Origin: Pseudonocardia parietis
GTDB taxonomy: Bacteria > Actinomycetota > Actinomycetes > Mycobacteriales > Pseudonocardiaceae
Length of the DNA: 64,000 bases
Direction of reading: 5' to 3'
Assembly (NCBI RefSeq): GCF_017876315.1
Contig: NZ_JAGINU010000001.1
Span: 868,001-932,000, forward strand
Shown here piece by piece: positions 33,559 through 41,974 of this stretch. Below the pieces are notes generated by a model. That model was not told the origin of the DNA and made no database searches. It saw nothing but the letters and a program-made list of their open reading frames with translations. The stretch's first letter is position 1. Each line of letters begins with the position of its first letter. Both the position numbers and the translations under genes were made by a program.

Positions 33559-34393
33559 ACAGATCGACCGGCCCCAGATCGATCGGCCCGAGTACCCGAC
33601 CGCGCTGGGCGCGTCGTCGCTGAAGGCGATCACCCTGCTCGGCCAGGATCTCGCCGAGGACGTCATGGGCACCGTCGGGTTCGGGGAGCTCGCGTTCTGG
33701 CTGGCCACCCAGCGGCGGCCCGCGCCCGGAGAGGTGCGGGTGTTCGAGGCGGTGCTCGCCGCGCTCGCCGATCACGGCTTCACCCCGACCGCGATCGTCA
33801 CCCGGCTGACCTATCTGTCCGCACCGGACTCGATCCAGGGGGCGTTGGCCGCCGGGCTGCTCGGCGGTGGCTCGCGGTTCCTCGGAGTCACCGAGGATAC
33901 CGGGAAGTTCCTGAACGACGTGCTCTCCTCGGTCGACGGCGAGCTGCCGGATGACGAGGCGGGCTGGGACGCCCTCGCACTGGCGACGGTGACAGCGCAG
34001 CGGGAGGCGAAGAGGTTCGTCCCCGGGCTCGGCCACCACGTGCACAAGGAAGGCGACCCGCGCACCCCCCGGCTGATGCAGATCGCGCGCGAGGAGGACC
34101 TGTTCGGGTCGCACCTGTCGCTGTTCGCCGCGATCGGCCGGGTGCACCCGCAGGTGCTGGGCAAGACGTTGCCGCTCAACGGTGCCGGGGTCTGCGGGGC
34201 CGCGCTGGCCGACCTGGGTCTGCCGTTGGAGCTGCTGCGCGGGTTCGCGCTGCTGGCTCGCACCGCCGGGTTGATCGGACAGCTCGCCGAGGAGCTGCGC
34301 CGACCGGTGGGCAACGAGATCTTTCTGTCGGTGGACCTGAACAACCGGTCCGTCGCTCCGGGGCCGTACACCGATGGAGGTCAGCGTGGCTGA
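33551..34393 (+). CDS. Citryl-CoA-lyase-like (citrate synthase superfamily) protein
   Basis: 280 residues from GTG 33551 with AGGAGG upstream, overlapping the CoA-transferase by GTGGCTGA. It is a shortened citrate-synthase-fold protein: VMGTVGFGELAFWLATQRRP, LGHHVHKEGDPRTPRLMQIA (an active-site His region) and RPVGNEIFLSVDLNNRSVAP at the end. Stand-alone proteins of this type act as citryl-CoA lyases, splitting a 3-hydroxy-3-carboxy CoA-thioester to acetyl-CoA and a 2-oxo acid. Together with the CoA-transferase it could replace a LigK-type aldolase at the end of the ring-cleavage route (inference). Overlaps ligB-like by another GTGGCTGA. Confidence 0.8.
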   Translation: MAEQIDRPQIDRPEYPTALGASSLKAITLLGQDLAEDVMGTVGFGELAFWLATQRRPAPGEVRVFEAVLAALADHGFTPTAIVTRLTYLSAPDSIQGALAAGLLGGGSRFLGVTEDTGKFLNDVLSSVDGELPDDEAGWDALALATVTAQREAKRFVPGLGHHVHKEGDPRTPRLMQIAREEDLFGSHLSLFAAIGRVHPQVLGKTLPLNGAGVCGAALADLGLPLELLRGFALLARTAGLIGQLAEELRRPVGNEIFLSVDLNNRSVAPGPYTDGGQRG

Positions 34394-35252
34394 GCTTGTC
34401 GCGGTGATCGCGTCTACCCACCACCCCTTCTACTACCGCGCCAGCACGTCGACCGGTGAGGACCGCCCGCCCTTCGCCGACGAGTGGGTGCGCAAGGTGG
34501 AGGCGTTCCGGGAGACGCTGACGCGGGCCCGCCCGGACGTCCTGGTGATGGTCGGCTCCGACCACTTCCACCAGCTGTGGCTGGACAACATGCCGCAGTT
34601 CCTGGTGGGCAAGGCCCCGTTCTACGACGCGAACTTCTACAACGAGGAGCGCGAGTTCGGGCTGCCGAGGATGTTGCTCAGGGGCCAGGAGGACCTCTCG
34701 GCGTACGTGCTACGCGAGGGTCTGGACGCCGGGTTCGACCTGGCGTTCTCCAACGAGCTGCGGATCGACCACTCGATCACCTGCCCGATCATCACGTTGC
34801 GCCCGCAGAACGATCTGCCGATCGTGCCGATCTACACCAACATCTTCGCTCCGCCGCTGCCGCAGCCCAAGCGGTTCGTCCAGTTGGGACGGACGATCCG
34901 GCAGCTGATCGAGTCCTGGCCGGCGGACCAGCGGGTCGCGGTGATCGGTACCGGGCACCTGTCGCTGGAGCTGGGCGGGCCGCGGCAGTTCGGACCGCAC
35001 GGCCCGGACCCCCAGTTCGACCAGAAGGCCGTGGGCTGGATCGCCGGCGGCGACATCGAGGAGTGCCTGGCCGAGGTGAGCCTGGACAGCCTGCACCTGC
35101 CGGGGAACGCCACCCACGGGTTCATGGACTTCATGCTGATGATGGGCGTGGCCGGGGAGGGGCAGAAGGCCGACTACGTCGACACCTACGACCTGTTCCA
35201 CACGATGGAGGCCTACTTCACCTGGTACCCGAACGGTGGTGTCCTCCGATGA
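34386..35252 (+). CDS. LigB-family extradiol dioxygenase catalytic subunit
   Basis: 288 residues from GTG 34386 (GGAGG upstream, 8-bp overlap with the lyase gene). Iron-ligand candidates are His12/13 in ASTHHPFYY and His60 in GSDHFHQLW; IDHSITCPI and GTGHLSLELGG match the further active-site His positions. The Glu that completes the iron site in LigB is not obvious: the equivalent stretch reads GNATHGFMDFM, with Gly where Glu is expected and an Asp nearby. So it is either a divergent dioxygenase using another ligand or a related LigB-fold enzyme. It is followed by its LigA-type partner. Confidence 0.82.
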   Translation: MAELVAVIASTHHPFYYRASTSTGEDRPPFADEWVRKVEAFRETLTRARPDVLVMVGSDHFHQLWLDNMPQFLVGKAPFYDANFYNEEREFGLPRMLLRGQEDLSAYVLREGLDAGFDLAFSNELRIDHSITCPIITLRPQNDLPIVPIYTNIFAPPLPQPKRFVQLGRTIRQLIESWPADQRVAVIGTGHLSLELGGPRQFGPHGPDPQFDQKAVGWIAGGDIEECLAEVSLDSLHLPGNATHGFMDFMLMMGVAGEGQKADYVDTYDLFHTMEAYFTWYPNGGVLR

Positions 35253-35608
35253 GCAGGTACCTGCTGAACAAGTTCCTCTACACCGTCGACCGCGACCCCG
35301 GCCTCGTCGAACGCTATCGCGACGACCCGGAGGGCACCGTGGCGTGGTGGGAAGCCGAACAGGCGGGCCGCATCCTCAACTGCCACGACGGTGAGTCGAG
35401 TACCTGGTTGGCGTTCGACGACACCGAGCGCGCCGCGCTCGCCGGGCACGACTACCCGAAGCTGTTCGAGCTCGGCGCGCACCCGTTCCTCACGCTGACA
35501 CTGTTCATCGCCATGTTCGAACGCGACCACGAGCCGATGGGCTTCCAGACCGAGTACGCGCAGCGACTGGCTCACGTGGCGATGCCCTACCCGGACATCG
35601 CCACGTGA
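35249..35608 (+). CDS. LigA-like small subunit
   Basis: 119 residues; ATG overlaps the LigB-like stop (ATGA). SRYLLNKFLYTVDRDPGLVE and FELGAHPFLTLTLFIAMFER resemble the helical LigA/small-subunit family of class III extradiol dioxygenases. Here the order is catalytic then small subunit, opposite to the operon at 16249. Its stop overlaps the next gene by GTGA. Confidence 0.82.
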   Translation: MSRYLLNKFLYTVDRDPGLVERYRDDPEGTVAWWEAEQAGRILNCHDGESSTWLAFDDTERAALAGHDYPKLFELGAHPFLTLTLFIAMFERDHEPMGFQTEYAQRLAHVAMPYPDIAT

Positions 35609-36564
35609 CCATGCGCGCCGCCGTCATCGAGGTCCCCGGCCGGCCACCGCTGGTGGTCGACCGGGGACCACCCGCGCCCGGGACCGGCGAGGTGCTGGTC
35701 GAGGTCGCCGCCGCCCCGATCACGCCGTTGGACGTGTTGTGCGCGACCGGGACGTCCTACTTCGGTGTCCCGCAGACGCCGTACGTCCCCGGGGTACAGG
35801 GCGTCGGCACCGTGGACGGCAGGCTGGTGTGGTTTCCCACCACGGCCGGGATGCGGCCCGGGGACGGCAGCATGGCCGCCGTCGCCGCGGTCCCGCGAGA
35901 CGATGTTGTCGAGCTGCCCGCCGGCGCCGACCCGGTGCTCGTCGCGGCGCTCGGGCTTTCCGCGGTCGCTGCGCACATGGCCCTGACCTGGCGCGGCGGG
36001 CTGACGGCGGGGGAGCAGGTGCTCGTGCTGGGCGCCGGCGGTGTGGTCGGGCAGGCCGCCGTCCAGCTCGCCCGCACCGCCGGCGCCCGCCGTGTGATCG
36101 CCGGCGCGCGGTCGGCCGCCGCCCGGAACCGGGCGAAGCAGGCCGGCGCCGACGCCGTCGTCGCCCTCGACACCGACGACGTCGCGGAACTGGCCGCCCG
36201 GTTCGAGACGGTGTCCGACGGCCCTGTGGACCTGGTGCTCGACCCACTGTTCGGTGTGCCGGCCGCCGCCGCGGCCCGCACCTTGCGCCCCGGCGGACGA
36301 CTGGTCAACCTCGGCGGCTCCGCCGCCGAGACCTGCCCGATCGACTCCTCCACGCTGCGCAGCCGGTCGCTGCGGCTGCTCGGCTACACCAACAACGAGC
36401 TGACACCCGAGCAGCGCAGCGCGGCCCTGACCACCGTCGCCGAGCAGGCCGTCCGCGGCGTGCTCGGCGTCGCCCGTGAGATCGTGCCGCTCACCGGCGT
36501 CGCCGCGGCCTGGCAGCGCCAGGTCTGCGGGGCCGCCGCCGGACGGATCGTGCTGACCCCCTGA
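35605..36564 (+). CDS. Quinone-oxidoreductase-like MDR protein
   Basis: 319 residues from a GTG overlapping the LigA-like stop (an ATG two codons on is equally possible). Medium-chain dehydrogenase/reductase fold: GTGEVLVEVAAAPITPLDVL, then the nucleotide loop VLVLGAGGVVGQAAVQLA and GGRLVNLGGSAAE. The zinc-binding cysteines of alcohol dehydrogenases are absent, so it is of the NADPH:quinone reductase type. It may reduce a quinonoid or unsaturated intermediate of the pathway. Confidence 0.85.
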   Translation: MTMRAAVIEVPGRPPLVVDRGPPAPGTGEVLVEVAAAPITPLDVLCATGTSYFGVPQTPYVPGVQGVGTVDGRLVWFPTTAGMRPGDGSMAAVAAVPRDDVVELPAGADPVLVAALGLSAVAAHMALTWRGGLTAGEQVLVLGAGGVVGQAAVQLARTAGARRVIAGARSAAARNRAKQAGADAVVALDTDDVAELAARFETVSDGPVDLVLDPLFGVPAAAAARTLRPGGRLVNLGGSAAETCPIDSSTLRSRSLRLLGYTNNELTPEQRSAALTTVAEQAVRGVLGVAREIVPLTGVAAAWQRQVCGAAAGRIVLTP

Positions 36565-36587
36565 CCGCCCATCACCGAGGAGTCCTC

Positions 36588-37640
36588 GTGCCATCATCGC
36601 CGCTGCTGTCGACGTCCCTGGTCGGCAGCTACGCCCAGCCCGACTGGCTGATCGACCGCCCCAAGCTCGCCGGCCGGTTCCCGCCCCGGGTGCGGGCCAA
36701 GGAGCTGTGGCGCGTCGACCCCGAGTACCTCGCCCAGGCCCAGGACGACGCCACCCTGCTCGCGATCCGGGCCCAGGAGGACGCGGGGCTGGACATCATC
36801 ACCGACGGGGAGATCCGTCGGGAGAGCTACTCCAACCATTTCGCCACCGCGCTCGAGGGCATAGACGTCGACAACCCCGGTACCGCGCTGGACCGCAGCG
36901 GCCATCCGAACCCGGTCCCGCGGATCACCGGCCCGATCCGGCGTCCGCATCCGGTCGAGGTCGAGGATCTGCGGTTCCTGCGCGAGCACACCAACCGCAC
37001 GATCAAGATGACCGTGCCGGGGCCCTTCACGATGTCTCAGCAGGCGCAGAACGACCACTACCCCGACGCGGAGGCCGCGGCGATGGCCTACGCGACGGCG
37101 ATCAACGCCGAGATCCGCGACCTGTTCGCCGCCGGGGCGGACATCGTGCAGATCGACGAGCCGTACATGCAGGCCCGCCCCGACGCCGCCCGCGCCTACG
37201 GACTGGCCGCTCTCGGCGCCGCGCTCGACGGCGTCACCGGGACCACCGCGGTGCACATCTGCTTCGGCTACGCCGCGATCATCCACGAGCGCCCCGAGGG
37301 CTACTCGTTCCTGCCCGAGCTGGCCGGCTGCCCCGTCGAGCAGATCTCCATCGAGACCGCCCAGTCCGGACTGGACCTCGGAGTGCTATCAGACCTCACC
37401 GACAAGACGATCATCCTCGGGGTCATCGACCTGTCCACCCCGGACGTCGAGACTCCCGAAGTGGTGGCCGAGCGGACCCGTCGGGCGTTCGACCGGATCC
37501 CACCGGAGCAGGTCGTCATCGCCACCGACTGCGGGATGAAGTACCTGCCCCGGGCCAGCGCCGAGGGCAAGATGCGCGCCATGGCGGGCGCGGCCCGCCT
37601 GTTGCGGGCGGAACTCGGCACGCCGGCCCGCCGCGGGTAG
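36588..37640 (+). CDS. MetE C-terminal-domain-like methyl/alkyl transferase
   Basis: 350 residues from GTG 36588. It equals the catalytic C-terminal half of cobalamin-independent methionine synthase: VGSYAQPDWLIDR, DGEIRRESYSNHF, ADIVQIDEPYMQARPD, and zinc ligands His and Cys in AVHICFGYA and Cys in IATDCGMKYLPR. Free-standing forms include epoxyalkane:coenzyme M transferases and uncharacterised catabolic methyltransferases, besides core MetE enzymes. Position at the end of an aromatic operon argues for transfer of a methyl or alkyl group in that pathway rather than methionine synthesis. Confidence 0.82.
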   Translation: MPSSPLLSTSLVGSYAQPDWLIDRPKLAGRFPPRVRAKELWRVDPEYLAQAQDDATLLAIRAQEDAGLDIITDGEIRRESYSNHFATALEGIDVDNPGTALDRSGHPNPVPRITGPIRRPHPVEVEDLRFLREHTNRTIKMTVPGPFTMSQQAQNDHYPDAEAAAMAYATAINAEIRDLFAAGADIVQIDEPYMQARPDAARAYGLAALGAALDGVTGTTAVHICFGYAAIIHERPEGYSFLPELAGCPVEQISIETAQSGLDLGVLSDLTDKTIILGVIDLSTPDVETPEVVAERTRRAFDRIPPEQVVIATDCGMKYLPRASAEGKMRAMAGAARLLRAELGTPARRG

Positions 37641-38161
37641 ACGCCCCGTTCTCACAGATCACGGCCTATCGGACGGCGGCCACGTGGCCACGTCGATCAT
37701 CGGGAACGGGCGCGTTCCCCCGGAAGTGAGGGCGCTTCCGCACCACGGCCGATGCGAGGCACCGTACTCCGGGCACCCACCGGATCCGCGGTCGTCTCGC
37801 CACTGCGATCTCGTTCCATCCGGGGCATCCCATCTCCGCGCCATGGAACGCCACGGCGCATGAGGGCACAGGCGCGTCTCGGGCTCAGGCTGAAATCGAG
37901 TCCTACCGAGGCGCACGAGGCAGGCGGATCGGGAGGCCGGCGACGTTTCCCCCGGGGTCGGGCCGGGTGCCGTCCGGGCCCATGAACCCTCCGGTCCGAA
38001 CCCCGCAGCGTCGAGTCGGGCCAGCACGGCGTCGACGATCCCGAGTGCCGCCGTCAGCTGCGGTTCGTTGACCTCACGTGGGTCCATGAACCGGCCCGGG
38101 TACCAGGATCCACCTGGGGCCGCCGGGGCGATCCAAGCGACCTCGGGCTGTCCGACCCGGG
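37641..38161. other. Intergenic stretch without a supported gene
   Basis: About 520 bp between the MetE-like gene and an AraC remnant. A leftward reading frame begins MDPREVNEPQLTAALGIVDA near 38087 and could be the decayed N-terminus of some protein, but the rest shows no family and codon use degenerates. I would not annotate a gene here. Confidence 0.4.
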
Positions 38162-38224
38162 CAGGTGTTCAAGCGCGAGACCGGGGTGACGCCGGCCGAG
38201 TTCCGGCGGGAGTCGGTGAAGGGG
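38162..38224 (+). pseudogene. C-terminal fragment of an AraC-family regulator
   Basis: The frame starting at 38162 reads QVFKRETGVTPAEFRRES, the typical last helix and GVTPAEFR end of AraC/XylS proteins. Nothing upstream continues the family. It is a remnant of a lost regulator placed just ahead of the acyl-CoA dehydrogenase gene, which it may once have controlled. Confidence 0.6.
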
Positions 38225-38292
38225 TTCCCTCCGTACCCGATACAGGGTGCTGGTACACGGTGGGATCTCCACGGACAACTGGAGAGCGCCCG

Positions 38293-39381
38293 ATGAACGA
38301 GCATGCCCTACTGCACTCCACTGTCTCCGCAATCCTTGACGAGCACATCGCCTCCGCCCGCGACGAGGCTGCCCGCGATGGCTGGAGCTCTCGGCTCTGG
38401 CAGCTACTTGAGGAAGCCGGTTTCACTCTTCTCTCGGTACCCGAGGCTGCTGGCGGTACAGGTGGCGGCCTGCGGGATCTGGCCGTGGTCGCGCAAGCCT
38501 GCGGCTACCTTGCCGCCCCGGTTCCGCTGACCGAGAACGTGTTGGCCGGGTGGGCGCTGGCTGCTGCGGGCCTGGCGGTGCCACGCGGGCCCCTCACGTT
38601 CGTCTCGACCCCATCGGCAGCCTCTGCCCCGCCTGCCTCCAACGGTGCCCAGAGCCACCGCGTGACCGGCCAGCTCGATACCGTTCCTTGGGCGCGAGCC
38701 GCCCGCAGCGTCGTATTGATCACTGCGGTTCCCGGTACGCCGGAGCGGACAGCACTAGCAGTGATCGACCCGAACGACTGTGTGGTGTTGCCTGACGCCA
38801 ATCTCGCCGACGAGCCCCGCGACACACTGCTACTGCCACCCAGCGGAGTGGAGCTCACGCCCCTACCTGCCGACGGGCTGATCCCTTCGTCGGCGCGCCT
38901 ACGAGGCGCACTCGCCCGAACGCTGCTCATGACGGGCGCCCTGCGCCGGGTCCTGGACCTGACGGTGCGCTACGCCGGTGAGCGTGAGCAGTTTGGCCGA
39001 CCGATCGGTCAGTTCCAGGCGGTGCAGCAGCAACTCGCTGCCCTAGCGGGCGCTGTGGAGCAGGCACAAGCCATCACCGACCTCGCCGTCGAGGCACTCG
39101 AACAGGGTGAGCGGGCGAACGAAGCGATCATGGCTGCTAAGACGTGCGCTGGACAGGCCGCTGCGGTAGCGATCGCGGTCGGTCACCAGGTGCACGGTGC
39201 GATCGGCTTCACCACTGAGCACGAGCTGCACCTCCACACCCGCAGGCTTATGGCCTGGCGTGATGAGGACGGTTCCGATTCCGACTGGTCTGCGCAGCTG
39301 GGCGTCTGGGCCGGCGGGGCCGGCCCAGACGGGTTGTGGGAGCTGCTGACCAGCCACCCACCGGTCGGGGTGGCCCGATGA
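38293..39381 (+). CDS. Acyl-CoA dehydrogenase
   Basis: 362 residues from ATG 38293. It has the helical N-terminal domain (WQLLEEAGFTLLSVPEAAGG), a short beta domain and the C-terminal helical domain (TVRYAGEREQFGRPIGQFQA, HQVHGAIGFTTEHELHLHTR). The YAGEREQFGRPIGQFQ stretch is diagnostic. Such members oxidise branched or ring-derived acyl-CoAs with FAD. The beta domain is shorter than usual and no catalytic Glu can be placed with certainty. Overlaps the next CoA-transferase gene (ATGA), so the pair probably activates and dehydrogenates one substrate. GC and codon use are slightly lower than in the neighbouring modules. Confidence 0.85.
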   Translation: MNEHALLHSTVSAILDEHIASARDEAARDGWSSRLWQLLEEAGFTLLSVPEAAGGTGGGLRDLAVVAQACGYLAAPVPLTENVLAGWALAAAGLAVPRGPLTFVSTPSAASAPPASNGAQSHRVTGQLDTVPWARAARSVVLITAVPGTPERTALAVIDPNDCVVLPDANLADEPRDTLLLPPSGVELTPLPADGLIPSSARLRGALARTLLMTGALRRVLDLTVRYAGEREQFGRPIGQFQAVQQQLAALAGAVEQAQAITDLAVEALEQGERANEAIMAAKTCAGQAAAVAIAVGHQVHGAIGFTTEHELHLHTRRLMAWRDEDGSDSDWSAQLGVWAGGAGPDGLWELLTSHPPVGVAR

Positions 39382-40751
39382 GCATGAGCCGCTCCGCCGC
39401 TCCCGGCCCTCTGACCGGAGTGCAGGTACTCGACCTCAGTCCGTTCCTGCCCGGCCCGTTCTGCACCCAGATGCTGGCCGACCTCGGTGCCAGTGTGATC
39501 AAGGTGGAGTCGCCGCGCGGCGATCCTGCCCGCACACTGCCCGGTGATCTTCATGACGTAGCCAACCGCGGCAAGCGTAGCGTTGTACTCGATCTGAAAG
39601 CGCCCGATGGCCAGGCGCTTGGTCGGCAACTCGCTGGCGAGTCCGACGTGCTGGTCGAGGGATTCCGCCCTGGTGTCGCCGATCGGCTGGGCATGTCCTA
39701 CTCGGCGGTGCAGGCGGTCAACCCAGGGATCGTCTACTGCTCGGTATCGGGATTCGGGCAGACCGGTCCATTGCGCGACAGCCCAGGCCACGACATCACC
39801 TACCTCGCAGCCAGCGGTGTGTTGCCCCTGCCGGGGGAGTGGGGAGCGCGCGAACCACGGCGGCCCGGGGTGCCGTTGAGCGACCTTGCGGCTTCCTCAT
39901 ATGCGGCCGTGGCGATCCTCGCGGCGCTGTATCGGCGGAAAGAAACGGGTGAGGGAGTCCACCTGGACCTTGCCATCACTGACGCAGCTCTCGCCTTCGC
40001 CACCGTGCGCGCGGACTGCTGCCTCGCCGCTTCCGTGCTCGACGAGCACCTACATCCGACCAACGAGCTGTTCAAGACCGCCGACGGTGCCACGATCGCG
40101 CTCGGCGCGATCGAAGAGCACTTTTGGCAGCGACTGGCCGCCTTGCTCGCGCCGGAGTTCCCCACAATCGCCGAGCCCCGATTCGCCACGGCCACGGATC
40201 GCCGCACACACGGTGACGAACTCTCCGCGCTGTTACGCAAGGCGATCCGCACGCGATCCGCCCCGCAGTGGCTGGCCGCATTCGAAGAAGCAGACGTGCC
40301 GGCGCACCGTGTTCTGTCGGTGCCCGAGGCGGCGCGCTCCCCGCACGCACAAGCACGCGGCATCGTCGCGGAGAACCCCTTGGGCCACCACGTCACGTTC
40401 CCGGTGCTCTACAACGGTGCGCCGCTCGGGCGCTCCAGCGGTCCGGCGCCGGCACTGGGCGCAGACACCGAGCACGTGCTGGCCGGCGACCAGGTGCAGC
40501 GGGATCCCGTTCCCGTCGCCGGCCACCGAGCGTTTGGTGCCCTGTTTGCCCCGGTCAACCGGGCTGCGCCCGGATACCTCACCGCCGCACGGGGACTTGG
40601 TGATCGACCCGTCCACGGACAGGTCATCGAGGTCGAGTCCGATCATCTGGTCGTAGCCGGCCAGGGCCTGGCGCAGCGTTTCTCGACCGACGCCGGCCCG
40701 GGCCCAGTCGTCAAGGCGGCGGCGGATGGTGCGGTCCGAGCAGCCCGGTGA
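39378..40751 (+). CDS. CaiB-type CoA-transferase with chimeric 3' end
   Basis: 457 codons open. The first 370 or so are a normal class III CoA-transferase: GVQVLDLSPFLPGPFCTQML, LADLGASVIKVESPRGDPAR, ANRGKRSVVLDLKAPDG, and GHDITYLAASGVLPLPGEWG with the catalytic Asp. Family sequence ends at about 40485 (ALGADTEHVLAG). From there the frame runs for nearly 90 codons through an IS transposase fragment lying on the opposite strand. The original C-terminus, usually only a short helix after this point, was replaced by insertion and deletion; the enzyme may or may not survive this. Confidence 0.8.
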   Translation: MSMSRSAAPGPLTGVQVLDLSPFLPGPFCTQMLADLGASVIKVESPRGDPARTLPGDLHDVANRGKRSVVLDLKAPDGQALGRQLAGESDVLVEGFRPGVADRLGMSYSAVQAVNPGIVYCSVSGFGQTGPLRDSPGHDITYLAASGVLPLPGEWGAREPRRPGVPLSDLAASSYAAVAILAALYRRKETGEGVHLDLAITDAALAFATVRADCCLAASVLDEHLHPTNELFKTADGATIALGAIEEHFWQRLAALLAPEFPTIAEPRFATATDRRTHGDELSALLRKAIRTRSAPQWLAAFEEADVPAHRVLSVPEAARSPHAQARGIVAENPLGHHVTFPVLYNGAPLGRSSGPAPALGADTEHVLAGDQVQRDPVPVAGHRAFGALFAPVNRAAPGYLTAARGLGDRPVHGQVIEVESDHLVVAGQGLAQRFSTDAGPGPVVKAAADGAVRAAR

Positions 40752-40943
40752 GGCGAGGCGTTCGTAGCCGCTGCCGTGCACCAGCGCGGCGAGCACGTGT
40801 TCGAACACGACCCGGTCCGGGATCCGGCGACGATGACAGCCCCACGGATGGGTCGGGGAGAACTCGGGCCGTCGTTCGGACCCGATCAGGTCAGCGAACT
40901 CGACCCACAGCGGCTCGATCAGGGATGCTGGCAACAGAGGCAC
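40486..40943 (-). pseudogene. IS5-family transposase, 5' fragment
   Basis: From a GTG at 40943 the frame reads MPLLPASLIEPLWVEFADLI, GCHRRRIPDRVVFEHVLAAL, GCSDRTIRRRLDDWARAG, DLDDLSVDGSITKSPCGGE and VDRGKQGTKRSVAGDGNGIP. This is the N-terminal half of an IS5-family transposase with the first catalytic Asp (SVDGS). Similarity stops at about 40486, where it joins the CoA-transferase gene. The second half, including the remaining catalytic residues, is gone. Confidence 0.8.
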
Positions 40944-41005
40944 GGACCCTCCAGGCGATCACAGGACTTCAGCAATCCCATGATCACTTCTGGGTCCGTG
41001 CCTCT
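40936..41005. repeat. 14-bp inverted repeat masking the IS start codon
   Basis: AGAGGCACGGACCC (40936-40949) and GGGTCCGTGCCTCT (40992-41005) are perfect inverted copies 42 bp apart. One arm includes the GTG start of the transposase fragment. In a transcript running in from outside, the arms would pair and hide the start codon, a known way by which IS elements avoid activation by read-through. Confidence 0.6.
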
Positions 41006-41048
41006 ACCTGCAACGACACGCGGCGACCTCATTTGCCGGACGCTCTAA

Positions 41049-41971
41049 GAGCGTGTTTGAGAAGATCAACTTGTTTGGGTGAAGGTGCGTCGCTGCTGTC
41101 GGGTGGCAGGTCCGCCGCGGGCGAGGCGGCGGGTCATGGTGTTGATCGCGGCCCAACGGATCATCGCCTCGGAGGTCGCCCGGTGACGTTCGTAGTCGCG
41201 AGCCAAGCGACGGTGGGCGGTCAACCAGGCCAGGCTGCGTTCGACCGCCCAGCGTCGTGGGATGACGACGAAACCGCGCTGACCGGCGGGTTTGCGCACG
41301 ATCTCGATCGTGGTGCCCACGATGGTCTGCGCCCAGTCGACCAGGCGTCCGGCGAACCCGGCGTCGGCGAACACGAATCGCACCGTGGTGGCCAAGTAGG
41401 CGCCGAGCAGGGCGGTCTTGGCGCCGTCGCGGTCCTGACGCCCGGCAGAGCAGACCATCACCGTGAGCAGCAGCCCGAGGGTGTCGGTGACGATGAATCG
41501 TTTGCGACCGTTGACCTTCTTCCCGGCGTCGTAGCCGCGGGAGTCGCGGCCGACGGTATCGGCGCCACGCACGCTCTGGGAGTCGATGATCCCCGCGCTC
41601 GGCTCAGGGTCACGCCCCTCGGCTGCTCGGAGCTGTCTACGCACGATCGGGAGGATCTTCTCGGTGACCCGCTGCTGCTCCCACCGGTTGAAGTACCAGT
41701 ACACGGTCTGCCACGGCGGGAAATCAGCTGGTAGGGCGCGCCAGGAGCAGCCAGCGCGTACCACGTAGAGGATCGCGTCGACCACGTCCCGGCGCGGGTG
41801 CTTCTCCGGCCGCCCGCCCGACCCAGGCGCGGGCAGCAGGGTCTCGATCAGCGCCCACTGCTCATCGCTGGTGTCCGAGGGATACCGCTTCCTCCGTCGA
41901 GCCACCCATCCACCGTGGACTCAATCCACCCTCGCGTCCCGCAGACACGCCGACGCTTCTCAAACACGCTC
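41049..41971. mobile_element. Intact IS5-family insertion sequence, 923 bp
   Basis: Perfect 16-bp terminal inverted repeats GAGCGTGTTTGAGAAG (41049-41064) and its complement (41956-41971). It is flanked by the direct repeat TAA (41046-41048 and 41972-41974), a TNA-type target duplication as made by the IS427 group. It holds one complete transposase gene. The matching duplication shows simple transposition without later rearrangement at the ends. Confidence 0.88.
41066..41905 (-). CDS. IS5-family transposase
   Basis: 279 residues in a single frame. N-terminal DUF4096-like region (PSDTSDEQWALIETLLP, CSWRALPADFPPWQTVYWYF), then DDE residues: Asp in AGIIDSQSVRGAD, Asp in FVFADAGFAGRLVD and Glu in PRRWAVERSLAWLTAHRRLA. 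Full length with all catalytic residues, so the element is potentially active. Cuts and joins the 16-bp ends described for this element. Confidence 0.93.
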   Translation of the reverse strand: MARRRKRYPSDTSDEQWALIETLLPAPGSGGRPEKHPRRDVVDAILYVVRAGCSWRALPADFPPWQTVYWYFNRWEQQRVTEKILPIVRRQLRAAEGRDPEPSAGIIDSQSVRGADTVGRDSRGYDAGKKVNGRKRFIVTDTLGLLLTVMVCSAGRQDRDGAKTALLGAYLATTVRFVFADAGFAGRLVDWAQTIVGTTIEIVRKPAGQRGFVVIPRRWAVERSLAWLTAHRRLARDYERHRATSEAMIRWAAINTMTRRLARGGPATRQQRRTFTQTS

Positions 41972-41974
41972 TAA

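Noticed and set aside
37659-38087. 142-residue leftward frame starting MDPREVNEPQLTAALGIVDA
   Set aside because: The beginning looks protein-like but the rest is low-complexity with no family or conserved motif.
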